NCBI RefSeq assembly: GCF_019925205.1 | Contig: NC_083560.1 | Coordinates: 147,642,526 to 147,706,525 of the forward strand | Origin: Metopolophium dirhodum | Taxonomy: Eukaryota; Arthropoda; Insecta; Hemiptera; Aphididae | Direction of reading: 5' to 3' | Length of the DNA stretch: 64,000 nt | Shown: positions 20,493-31,600 of the stretch, one piece after another | How positions within the stretch are numbered: position 1 is the first letter of the stretch | Layout of the letters: each line of letters opens with the position of its first letter | Notes under the pieces: generated by a model | What the model saw: the letters and a program-made list of their open reading frames with translations, nothing else | Told to the model about the DNA's origin: nothing | Databases searched by the model: none | Position numbers and translations under genes: made by a program

Positions 20493-20910
20493 TATGCTAT
20501 AATATTTCTCTCACGCAGTTCTTCTAAAATAGATATGATTTCGTTATTAACACCAGTATTACCAACACTTTGCGATGATGTCAAAAGATTTAATCTAGTT
20601 ACTAGCTCATTCGGATCGTCATAATAAACTAATTGGGTTTGAGGTAAGACATCTTTATATAAACCACTACCTGTCTTAGGATCAGGTGATGAAGTAAAAT
20701 TAATCATATCTGTAGACATACGATCTGAAGGTGAAAAACTGCTTGCTGATTGATTAAAATCAAATGGATCATTTTCTTGTGTTATTTTTCTACGTTTAGC
20801 GTTTAATAAGCCAAAAGGACTAGAAGGTAAAGTATTGTTAAATGATTTTAAGTTAATTCGTGGAGTTGTATTCTCATTAATTTTATCTATTTCTTCATTA
20901 AACTGTTTTT
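20492..20910 (-). CDS. C-terminal part of a Polinton protein, 5' truncated
   Basis: An open frame runs in from 20910 (no start needed) and ends at 20492 in the sequence YYDDPNELVTRLNLLTSS...EIISILEELRERNIIA, a C-terminal pattern that I recall from uncharacterised Maverick proteins encoded next to the integrase. Upstream residues are Asn/Ser/Pro-rich. The coding sequence is lost where CCGTCGCCT and the (CCTAA)4 tract begin, so the N-terminus is missing. Internal ATG at 20717 gives only 75 aa. Confidence 0.6.
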
Positions 20911-20945
20911 CCGTCGCCTAACCTAACCTAACCTAACCGTCGCCT
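20911..20945. repeat. (CCTAA)4 telomere-like tract at the Polinton break
   Basis: Four CCTAA units (20917-20936) plus CC are flanked on both sides by CCGTCGCCT (20911-20919 and 20937-20945). TTAGG is the insect telomere unit. It marks the exact switch from AT-rich Polinton coding DNA to the GC-rich repeat. Confidence 0.85.
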
Positions 20946-21540
20946 GCGTTTTTCGATAATTTTTTCGAAAAGTCGAGTTTTAACTGTTTTGGAAACGTCT
21001 CACCTCCCGTTCGCGACTTATTCGCGTTCCCCGTTAAATTTATAGGCCGCGCGCGGCCGTACTTGAATATCTTAGAGCGCCGCGGCGTAGAGAACGATAG
21101 CGAAAAGCGCGGCGTCGTCGCCGTCTTACCGAGTTTTCCGAGTTTTTCGACTAAAGTCGCGTCTCACCGCTCTCTCGAAAGTCTCACCTCCCCGCCGACG
21201 TGATATTCGCGTTCCCCGCTGAATTTCTAGGCCGCGGGCGGCCGGACTTCGTCCGGGACGACGCCGAGAGTGGAGTGCCGATATCGCCGACGTCGAGTAG
21301 GTATTACTATATACAGGCATAAATACGTGCGTCGGAGGGTCCGATTTTTTCGCGTTTTCGACGTCCGAGGGTGGCGGAGCCGGTCGTCCGCTGCCCGATG
21401 CGGTGAGATCGCCGGCTCAAAAGCCCTCCGCGGACGCCGGGACCGCGTTCGCGATTCGCCGGGACGGCGAAACGGCTTAAGAGTCATAGATTCGACGCCA
21501 GTTTTCAACTCTGTAGGTAGGTAGGTAGGTAAGGCGTCGG
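20939..21540 (-). repeat. GC-rich, CpG-dense repeat (one copy, inverted relative to 34-36 kb)
   Basis: The sequence matches the reverse complement of about 35.44-35.99 kb and parts of 34.8-35.25 kb. Shared words include GGGGAACGCGAATA, CGAAAAAGTCGGAAAAAT, TTTATGCCTGTATATAGTAA and a (GTAG)n run. Open frames here are products of the high GC content. Repeat class not recognised. Confidence 0.8.
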
Positions 21541-21570
21541 TGCGGATGACCCGGGGAGTTATGAACAGTT

Positions 21571-23300
21571 ATGAACGTTGTCCGCGATTCGACGCAGTCG
21601 GATTGCATACTTGACGAAGTTACCCAGCCGTCGCACATTGTCCGCTATCCGACGAAGTCGGATTGCCTACTCGGACCACTGAGGTGACTGACCTGCTAGA
21701 CACCCTTAAAAGACGATTGCTATATAATTTGCATAGAAGCCCGAAATGTTTTGAATTTTTTTTCACGTAATTAATTTTTCCGTTTTTGGTGACAGTAATG
21801 AACGTTGTCCGCGATTCGACGCAGTCGGATTGCATACCTGACGAAGTTACCCAGCCGTCGCACATTGTCCGCTATCCGACGAAGTCGGATTGCCTACTCG
21901 GACCACCGAGGTGACTGACCTGCTAGACACCCTTAAAAGACAATTGCTATATGATTTGCATAGAAGCCCGAAATGTTTTGAATTTTTTTTCACGTAATTA
22001 ATTTTTCCGTTTTCGGTGACAGTTATGAACGTTGTCCGCGATTCGACGCAGTCGGATTGCATACCTGACGAAGTTACCCAGCCGTCGCACATTGTCCGCT
22101 ATCCGACGAAGTCGGATTGCCTACTCGGACCACTGAGGTGACTGACCTGCTAGACACCCTTAAAAGACGATTGCTATATGATTTCCATAGAAGCCCGAAA
22201 TGTTTTGAATTTTTTTCACGTAATTAATTTTTCCGTTTTCGGTGACAGTAATGAACGTTGTCCGCGATTCGACGCAGTCGGATTGCATACCTGACGAAGT
22301 TACCCAGCCGTCGCACATTGTCCGCTATCCGACGATTGCCTACTCGGACCACTGAGGTGACTGACCTGCTAGACACCCTTAAAAGACGATTGCTATATGA
22401 TTTGCATAGAAGCCCGAAATGTTTTGAATTTTGCATAATTTTTTTTCACGTAATTTATTACTTAATTTTGCATTTTTGGCGACAGTTATGAACGCTGTCC
22501 GCTATTCGACGCAGTCGGATTGCATACCTGATGACGTGACCCGGCCGACGCATATTGTCTGCAATCTGACGAAGTCAGATTGCCTACCCACACCACTGAG
22601 GTGACTGACCTGCTAGACACCCTTAAAAGACGATTGCTATATGATTTGCATAGAAGCCCGAAATGTTTTGAATTTTTTTCACGAAACTTATTACCTAATT
22701 TCGCGTTTTCGGTGACAGTAATGGACGCTGTCCGCGATTCGACGCAGTCGGATTGCATACCTGACGACGTGACCCGGCCGTCGCATATTGTCTGCTATCC
22801 GACGAAGTCGGATTGCCTACCCACACCACTGAGGTGACTGACCTGCTAGACACCCTACCCTTATTATTACGGTGAACGTCATTTGAGGTGACTGACCACC
22901 TAGACACTCAAAAATATACGACGGCTATATGACTTGCATGGACGCCCGAAATGTTACAATTTTTTTCATGAAACTTATTACCTAATTTCGCGTTTTCGGC
23001 GACAGTAATGAACGCTGTCCACGATTCGACGCAGTCGGATTGCATACCTGACGACCGGCCGACGCATATTGTCTGCTATCCGACGAAGTCGGATTGCCTA
23101 CTCGGACCACTGAGGTGACTGACCTGCTAGACACCCTTAAAAGACGATTGCTATATGATTTGCATAGAAGCCCGAAATGTTTTGAATTTTTTTTCAAGTA
23201 ATTAATTTTTCCGTTCTCGGTGACAGTAATGAACGCTGTCCGCGATTCGACGCAGTCGGATTGCATACCTGACGAAGTTACCCAGTTGTCGCACATTGTC
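21571..23300 (+). repeat. Satellite array, about 227-bp unit, eight copies
   Basis: Units begin ATGAACG(T/C)TGTCCGCGATTCG at 21571, 21798, 22025, 22251, 22488, 22731 (as ATGGACG), 23008 and 23229. The period is 226-227 bp with later variants of 221-277 bp. Within each unit a subrepeat is seen twice: TCCGCGATTCGACGCAGTCG and TCCGCTATCCGACGAAGTCG. Minus-strand frames across it are repeat shadows. The unit at 22731 carries an insertion near 22860-22960. Confidence 0.92.
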
Positions 23301-23324
23301 CACCATTCACAATCCACTATTCTT

Positions 23325-23752
23325 ATCATTAACCCAGAATCCTTATCAGAAATCCAAAATCCTTATCACTGATCCACCATCCTTATCATAAATCCACTTT
23401 TCTTATCAAAATCTAAAATCCTTATCACTTAATTTTTTCACAGATCCCTATCAATAGACCTCTGTATCACCCATACACCGCGTCGGCTTCGGTTGACGAC
23501 CAGACCACAAGACCACTGCGGCATCCGACATCGACAACACTCCTCACCAACCACGGGGGGTCTGGGGGTCTCGTGTTGGTTATGAGTGTTTTCGATGTCG
23601 GAAGCCGCAGTGGTCTTGTGGTCTGGTCGTCAACCGAAGCCGACGCGGTGTATGGGTGATATGATAAGAACGGTGGATATTGATAAGAAAATTGGATAAG
23701 TGATAAGGATTTTGGATTGCTGATAAGGATGTTGGATTAATGATAAGAATTG
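23325..23752. repeat. Fold-back element with long palindrome and short-repeat arms
   Basis: Arms 23465-23552 and 23575-23661 are inverted copies of about 87 bp (CACCCATACACCGCGTCGGC ... mirrored) separated by about 22 nt. Outside them, degenerate about 20-bp repeats with CCTTATC occur on the left and GATAAGG on the right. This architecture resembles fold-back transposons. No protein is encoded. Confidence 0.85.
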
Positions 23753-23920
23753 AGATGGAACATATTAATATGTGCTTACAAACTATTATTACTTGACACT
23801 ATATCAATCTATTTTACAATATGGGATAACTATATGGGGTGGTACCTCTGAAAACACACTAAAACCACCAATATAATTTGATATACATAAATAAACGTGA
23901 ATCTATAAGATACAACTTTA
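23753..23920 (+). mobile_element. LINE fragment, 168 bp (second copy at 27668)
   Basis: One frame reads LYQSILQYGITIWGGTSENTL, the C-terminal reverse-transcriptase region typical of Jockey/CR1-type LINEs. The same block, with one visible change, begins at 27668. It abuts the inverted-repeat arm at 23923. Confidence 0.75.
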
Positions 23921-23922
23921 GG

Positions 23923-24112
23923 TTAATATTGAAAAGATAACTAACAATGGCTCTATAGATGATACCGTCTGGTGTTGTGATTGGTATTATTATTATTATT
24001 ATATAATTCAAGTAAATGTAATTTATTTTTTGTTCTGTAGACACAAAGCATTGCATTACAATGTGCATGTGACGAAGAATCCCTACAACCGTTGAACGAT
24101 ATATTATGATGT
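23923..24112. repeat. Right arm of the 190-bp inverted repeat
   Basis: Reverse complement of 1-190. On the minus strand it lies in the intron that follows the Rep exon ending at 25637. Similarity stops at 23923, just where the other copy continues into the TTTTCAG acceptor. Confidence 0.95.
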
Positions 24113-25636
24113 TTTAATAAATAAATGTCGTGAAATCAAATTGTTAATGTCAACTCGAGTAGCTAAATATAATCATAGTGGACGTCTAGTGAATGTTATG
24201 AATTAATTTATATAAGTATACAATTTAATCTATAATTTACAGAGTTGGTATTAGTATATTAGTAGTATATTAGGTGATCAAGGTGATAACAGTGTACACA
24301 TAAAATATTCAAAATTTAAATTATTATTATTATTATTATTATATTATATTATATTTTAAAATTTGTATCAGGTGGAATACATTATAACTGTATAATATTA
24401 TTTAAGAATGGCAAAGCTGTAGGAATGTTAATTTATGCCAACGAAAATAACAATCCATAAAAGCGTGTTTCACATTGCCGAGGTGTTGAAGTTTACAATT
24501 TTAGACAGTATATTATGTGATCACGGTTAAACTTAGATCAGGTTATAAACCAAAATTTATATCTATTAGGTATGTTAGTTAATTGGTGTACTTAATGTCA
24601 TTGATGTTTAGTTCTGTATGCAATGTAATGTGTATAAACAACTTGAATGGAAAAGCATAAAATATCAAATTTAATGTAATAATAATAATAATACCTAAAG
24701 AACACACATTAAATAATATAGCTAGTATACAATAGTAAAAAAACTAAAAGTTATCGGTAAACGATTACAACTACCCTAAAAACCTAAAAAATAGTGAGTA
24801 AAATAATTCATACACACTGGACACACTGCTAAAAATGACACATGCATAAAATATTGTTATATGCTAATAATGATGGAATGGTAATAATTTTCAATGTAAT
24901 ACCTATAATAAAAATCTATCAATAATAATGTAGACCACCTATAGAACTCTCTGTAGAAGTACATAATATAAGGTACACCCTACATATTAATTAATATATA
25001 ATATTATAAAAATCTTAAGACACTATTAAATCATTTATTAATTAACTATTTATTTAATTTATGTTTAATACTGTATGCAATAGAATGTTTATTATACACA
25101 GCTTGAATGAAGACACATGAAAAAAAGGATTAAAATTATAAAAATTACACTATTGGTGGGAATTATTAAAAATTAATAAATGATTTATTAGTTAACTATT
25201 TATTCAATTGATGTTTATTACTGTATAATAATAATAGTTTATAAATGTAGAAGTTCCTAAAGTTTTGCTCAACTGAATATTCTTATTAAAATGTAGAAAT
25301 GTTTTCATAAAAAAGTAAAGTTCTTTAATCATTAAAATTTTAGTTTTTAGCCAATGTCAAACCAAAGTAATTTTATTATTTCAAACTAAAACGTGTACAT
25401 ATTTAAAATTAAAAACAAAACAAGAGTAATACAATGGAATAAAAACAAATGTAATTAAGTAACAGAATTTCTAAATTTAAGATTTTTATGTGAATTTTAA
25501 AAATTGTCCAATTTAATATTTAAAATTCCTGAACATATAAAGTAGTAAACACACTAAATAAACATACAATATACTATTATAATGATTATACCTAAATTTA
25601 GAAATATGTAAATTATAAAATTAAGTTAAGACTCAC
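24113..25636 (-). other. Helitron intron sequence, AT-rich
   Basis: Begins with a GTGAGT donor (25631-25636, minus). No gene seen. It contains an ATT/ATA microsatellite near 24320-24355 and a near-duplicate pair of segments around 25020-25090 and 25160-25220 (AAATGATTTATTAATTAACTATTTATT and similar). Confidence 0.5.
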
Positions 25637-28600
25637 TTGGCAATCTCATCCTGGTCCTGAACTTCCAACGTCACACGGTCGTGTCCCTTGTATATATACT
25701 TGTAGATATACATGACACTCTTTATGGACGTGCATATCTCGACGTTGATGTGCGCGTCATACTTGGCCAGAAGGTAAGGGTTGTACGGCACTACACACTT
25801 GTTACCAACCTCACGACCTCTCACAAGTACCACCCGGCCGTCATCCGGTCGGCGGTACTTTGGATATCCGCCGTCCGCAACGTACACAGTCTCCTCTGCG
25901 TACGCTTTCGGGAAATCTTTGGAGCATTTGTTGTCCACCATGCACGGACACTGTGGATTGACTGTTCCACACGGCCCGTGGATCATGTGAGACTTGACGC
26001 AGTCGTGTAAGCGCCTGTCGATTGCGGGGTCCGGCAAGAAGGCGCAAACCACGTCGTCCACGTCCTCGGCCGTACGGAACTTACAGTCCTCCGCCAGGAT
26101 TATCAGTATATGCGCATGGGGCAGACCACGTTTCTGAAACTCGATAGTGTACACGTAAGCGCCGACATTACCAAACACACGATTTACAGTTATGTCACCT
26201 ATTAGCTCCTGTAGCTTCCTGTTGAACACTCTGGCCACCAGGTCCGGCCTGTCGCTTGCCGTGCTGTGGGCAGCCAGGTTTTCAGTGATCTCTGGCCACC
26301 TGGGGTTGCACGTAAACGTTATGAACAGGTCGGGTTTCCCTTTGGTACGCACTACGGTGATGGCGTCTTGATAATTCATCTTGTTGAATCGGTCGCTACC
26401 CGTGAACGTCGACGGCAATATGATCCTACGCCCGACCGCCATGGGATCGATGTGGAGCTGTTGGTTCACATGGTCCATGAGCCCTTGATACGCTTCGGCG
26501 AGGAGATCCCTCTGGTGCAAACGTATGTAGTTCAGATTATTCGACTCCATTCGAACATACTGGTCGCACACATACATCTGCAACAAGAACCGACCCTGAT
26601 GTAACAAACTAAACAGTTCATGTCTTTGGTCGTTATTTCCCTGATATCTAACAGCCAAACGGTAGCACGCAAACTCTCTGATACTGTTGCGATTGCGGAC
26701 ATTGTTTCGTCGGTTGCCCGCTTGCAACATCCCGTTATGCCAACCGGCCTCGCCGTACGGGAAAAACAGCGGATACAACATCGGATCCGAGTGACACGAC
26801 CCTTGTGAAATGTAACGAATGGTATATATTATTTAAAGTGAATTGCTAAATCAACGATTTGTAGTAGCTGGGGGTTAGAGGATGGAGTATAGCAAGTACA
26901 TAACCGCAAAAGAAAGGTTATTAAAATATTAACTCTGATCTCTTTGTATTCCAAGGATTTATAGTGTATATTTGTAAGTGATGTCTGTTATGAAGTCCAA
27001 ACAAATCATGAAATTAAGCACCGAATTAATGTGACTATATTATGTTTGATTATTGATAAATTATATAGTACACTACATACAAATCATAACACGACTTATT
27101 GTCATACTATCACTACAAGATGAATATAATTTATAATGAATATGGTTTGAATTTAATATTGTTAATTTAACTTTATCTAATATTTTATGTATACATAGGT
27201 CCCCTAGCTCGAATAGCAATACCTGATCTATTATGATTAAATTATGTCCTGAATAGAATTCCTGGCCTGTCTATTTAACATTCTAATCACTGATAAATCT
27301 TTGAACGACACTTATTATCGGAGATGCGAACAATAATATAATTATCCTTCAGTCTTTCAAAAAAAAAATAGGAGAACGCTGCAGGATTTGTCAAAATATA
27401 AATAAAGCTTATTAAAATAATTTAAAAAGTAATAGAATTTAATAGATTCATTCAGAACTTTAATTTAAAAAAGTAAAAACTAAGTAAAATGTACTATTAA
27501 TTCTGAAAAAAACTGTTTTTGTTGCGTTTTCTATTTATAATTGTACTCAGTTTTTTAAGCACAAACTAATAATATAAAATGATAGTCATAAAACTGACAG
27601 TGCATATTATTTTAAAGTTAAAAGATAAAAGTCAGATAATTAGGTTTAATATTAAGACTGCAATTTGAGATGGAACATATTAATATGCGCTTACAAACTA
27701 TTATTACTTGACACTATATCAATCTATTTTACAATATGGGATAACTATATGGGGTGGTACCTCTGAAAACACACTAAAACCACCAATATAATTTGATATA
27801 CATAAATAAACGTGAATCTATAAGATACAACCTAAATATCAATTATTCAAAAAACAGTATTGGTCAGATATTTCTAGACTATTTAGGACCAACTTATTTC
27901 AATAATCTAGAAATTAATTTTAAGAGGTATCTAAGGTAACTAATTTGTTATCTCAATTACATAGTTTATAAGTTTCTCATTTTTGTTATAATTGTATCGA
28001 GTCTTTTTATAATTATATTAATAATTATCACATGCGAATTATTTATCAATATCAAAAACCTTATTTATGTTAATTACTGTTATTATTAATCTTAATTAAT
28101 TATTCGCTATTTTTATATATTTAATATAATCTGTGCACTTTTCTGTCCATTTGTTAAAAATTGTTATAATGTTTGATTTAAAACTGTTTGAATAAATAAA
28201 TAAATAGTAAATTGTATATGCTGTGTAATCTCTCTAGCTAAATAGCTTGTTCAGTATCCTTATATTATTTTATTGATGATACACATGATAAGTACTATAT
28301 GTTGATCCCAGCTGTATTTAATGTATAATGATGTAATTTAGTAAAGTATTACTGCACAAGTGAACGGGTTAAGGTCGGTTTTGACCTAACGAATTAGTTA
28401 TTAAGTAATTATATTTCAAAATAATGTCCAAAATGTAGTGTATACTTAATGTAAATTTAAAATCGCAGTGTCAGCTTTACTGTACAACAAAAACTATGGT
28501 TCTATTTGATGGTGTTGATATTAATGTGCAATAAATATAGTGAATATAAGTGAACAATTTGAGACAGCTGTGTAAAAAATTGTGTTTTTAGTTAATAATT

Positions 28601-31600
28601 ATTAACTAACCCGCTGGTATGGTTTGCATCCTGTGTTGCGGGTTGATTGGATTCGTATCGTAGATGACCAGATTAATGTCTCTTGGCGGACGACCCCCTT
28701 CACCTACGAACACGGCCGCAACTTCGTTTGCGGTAGGCAGGTTGTTTCGCCCGTCGTCCCGGGCCGCATCTCGGACAAAATGCATCGTCACTGGCCTAGG
28801 TCGCACACCTGCGGGATCGGCGTCGGCTAGGTCTCTTTCTGCCAGCCACACCTCACGCATGTTCCTGGAACAAATATAGACATGTATATTTTTATACTTA
28901 GACAGACTCCATTTAACTGCATTTAACTCTATAATTGTATAATAATAATAAATATATATATTATAAATGTGTGTGAAGTGTAGTAAGCTTAGGAGACCAC
29001 ATAGGTTGGGTAATAACAATAAAACCTATACTTCATATAAATCCAAGCATTAAATTAGTAATATATTTTGGTATAATTATGATATAATAATAAAAACGTC
29101 CCAGCCCTAAGTTATATTTAATGTTACCTATATCATTCATAAGTACATATAACTCTGTTGGTAGCAGAGTAAAATTATAATAAACACATAAAATACATAT
29201 AATATTTAATATAATTTAAGTAATAAAGTAAAATTTTTTGCTTTGTATACTATTTTGAATCAACATTAAGTAATAACTGCAGTATATTGGTAGCTGTGAG
29301 TGTCTAATATCAACGTAATATCTAGTTCAACAGTTAACATAGTTAGTTTATTGGTTACAGTGTGTAATTTTTTTTGTTTTTTCTGTCTACTTTGAGAAAG
29401 GTATCTGTAAAAGAAATTTACTCTAAGGGGCAATTTATATTCCTATTGTTAATAAATACAATAAATTTATATCTTACTTAAAAGCCATTGCGTACGGATT
29501 TACGTCTCGCAGAAAACCGTCCAATAGTCCCATCACAACTACGGACAGTTCACGATGATTTCTCTGCAGAGCCATCCCAACGCGGCGGGCGTTGGCCTCT
29601 GCGGACTCGAGGAAATACAACTGACAGTAGTTGGCATCTACTCGGTCAACGGCCACGTCATTATTTATCCTCTGATAAGTTTGGCCTTGGATACACATCG
29701 TTCGCGGTCCACGCCCTCGCAATCGCCTGTCGTCTGTGCCACAGCTAAACGCAGCGAATGCCAGGGCGTTGTTGTACCGGCGAATGTCGTCTCGGAATCT
29801 ACGACCATCCTGTGAATCTCCAATCAACAAACTCATTAGTAAAAAAGGGGCGGGCAACAACGCGTGTTGTCCTGCAGCGGTCACTTGACCGTTGTTACAG
29901 CAAGTGGAGAAGTGCATATTGGCACCCTGGCCCACAACCTCGCCTTCGAAGTGGCGGGCGTTACACTGTGTGCAGATTCTGTTTAACGCGCCCGCGTTGT
30001 GCTGCTCTGGAAGCGGGTGTGTCACGCCTGCCGGCCTGTCAATTATTGGCGCACGCCCTCGGGGTTGTTCACCCACGGCAAGTGGTCGGAACTGCAATTT
30101 AAATGATAAGTTTTATCTATGGTTTTTTTTATAAGTAAGACATATTTACTGACCTCTTCGTCGACGTCTGGCTGCAACTCGTCGAGCATGTCCACAAACT
30201 CCAGTTCCGCTTGCACTTCGTCCATCTGCACTTCTACCACTTCTACGTCCTCCCCTCCGTCCATCTGGACTTCTACCACTTCCACGTCATCCCCTCCGTC
30301 CATCTGAACCTCAACAAATTCCACGTCCTCCACCACTTCCATCTGGACCACCTCGTCCTCCACCACTTCCATCTGGACTACCTCGTCCTCCACTTCCTCC
30401 ACACCTTCCATCAGGACCTCGACAAATTCCATGTCCTCCACCACCTCCACTCCTTCCACATCATCCCCTACATCCACTGGGACACCAACGACTTCCACGT
30501 ACTCCACACCCTCCACTGGGACGCCGACGATCTCCACGTCCTCTCTCTCTTCCATCTCGACGTCCCCAAGCACCTAAAAGTTAGGTTGAGTTTAGAGTAG
30601 GTACAATTGTATTGATAATTCTATATAATTATAATAATAACAACAATAATTGACAGTAAGCGTAGGTACCTATAATATGCAATAAGTGAATTTATATGAA
30701 ATAAGGTTTATGTCACACAAATAAAAGCATACATGTTATGGTTCAAATTTTTTTTTAAATAGTTACAAAATAATGTTTAGCTGAATGTGATCAAGTCACA
30801 CCTATATACAAGCCCTGCCTAACCTAACCTTAATACAATCTTTTATGATAACATTGCAGTAGGTATATTGAATAGGTAGGTAATAGTAGGTATACTGAAT
30901 TTTGTTACAGTGAAATAAATAAATTTAAACTTTAAATTAAAACTTTGGTTGAATGAAGTTTAAAAAGTGAGCTGTATATTGAACGCCATAACTATATCAA
31001 ATATTGGCAATAAGGTTTATAGAATGTTTTTGCTGTTGTCATTTCGTACTGGTAGTACAGTGTACCTACACACTTTATTTGAAATAAAATTAGTTATAAA
31101 ATCATGTGATAATTATAAACCATCAGCACAGCAAGTAGGCTATTGGATTTGGTTTGCAGTCTAGTGAAGTATCAAACTGTAGCCACTGTGAAATACCGCC
31201 CACATGGGTAAATTGAAATAATAAACACGTTTTAATGCACAAAAGTTGATGTAGTAGGTAACATTTAAAATAAAGTGAGATAATTGTAACTCAAACTACA
31301 GGAGATTAAACCTAGGTCAGTAATAAGTAGTGAGTAGTAGAAGTAATAATATTAAGAACAGTGTGAGGAAACGTTTAAGTATTTTGTTTATTGGTTGTAA
31401 ACACCCATAATAAAAGTGAAAATACAGTGAGTTAACTGGAAATTACACTACCCATTGCGTATGAGTAGATAATATATAGTTTAACATGACATTTTGAAAT
31501 GAAAAAAGTCCAACTGAACAACATTATATAGGTAACCTAACCTAACCTAAACAATAAGATTGACCCAGTGTTTAATATGCAATGAAACAGCAATGTTGTT

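Larger units (their letters stand above)
10617..20917. mobile_element. Partial Maverick/Polinton (virus-like giant transposon)
   Basis: A protein-primed family B DNA polymerase (15854-19393) converging on a chromodomain integrase (19575-20492) is diagnostic of Mavericks/Polintons. Other frames in the block are a BIR protein, a 206-aa unknown, a four-exon 172-aa unknown, two small charged proteins and the C-terminus of a structural-type protein. The packaging ATPase, cysteine protease and full capsid genes usual for the group were not seen. Terminal inverted repeats were not found. The right side stops at a (CCTAA)4 tract. The left limit is given at the first gene and is uncertain. Confidence 0.8.

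Noticed and set aside
20917..20938. Telomere end
   Set aside because: Only four units inside the window with sequence on both sides; interstitial.
21126..23329. Many minus-strand and plus-strand frames of 60-115 aa
   Set aside because: They repeat with the 227-bp satellite or arise from GC-rich repeat composition, change frame between units and show no domain.
30119..30600. Plus-strand frames rich in Ser/Thr or His
   Set aside because: Shadows of the acidic coding minisatellite on the minus strand.
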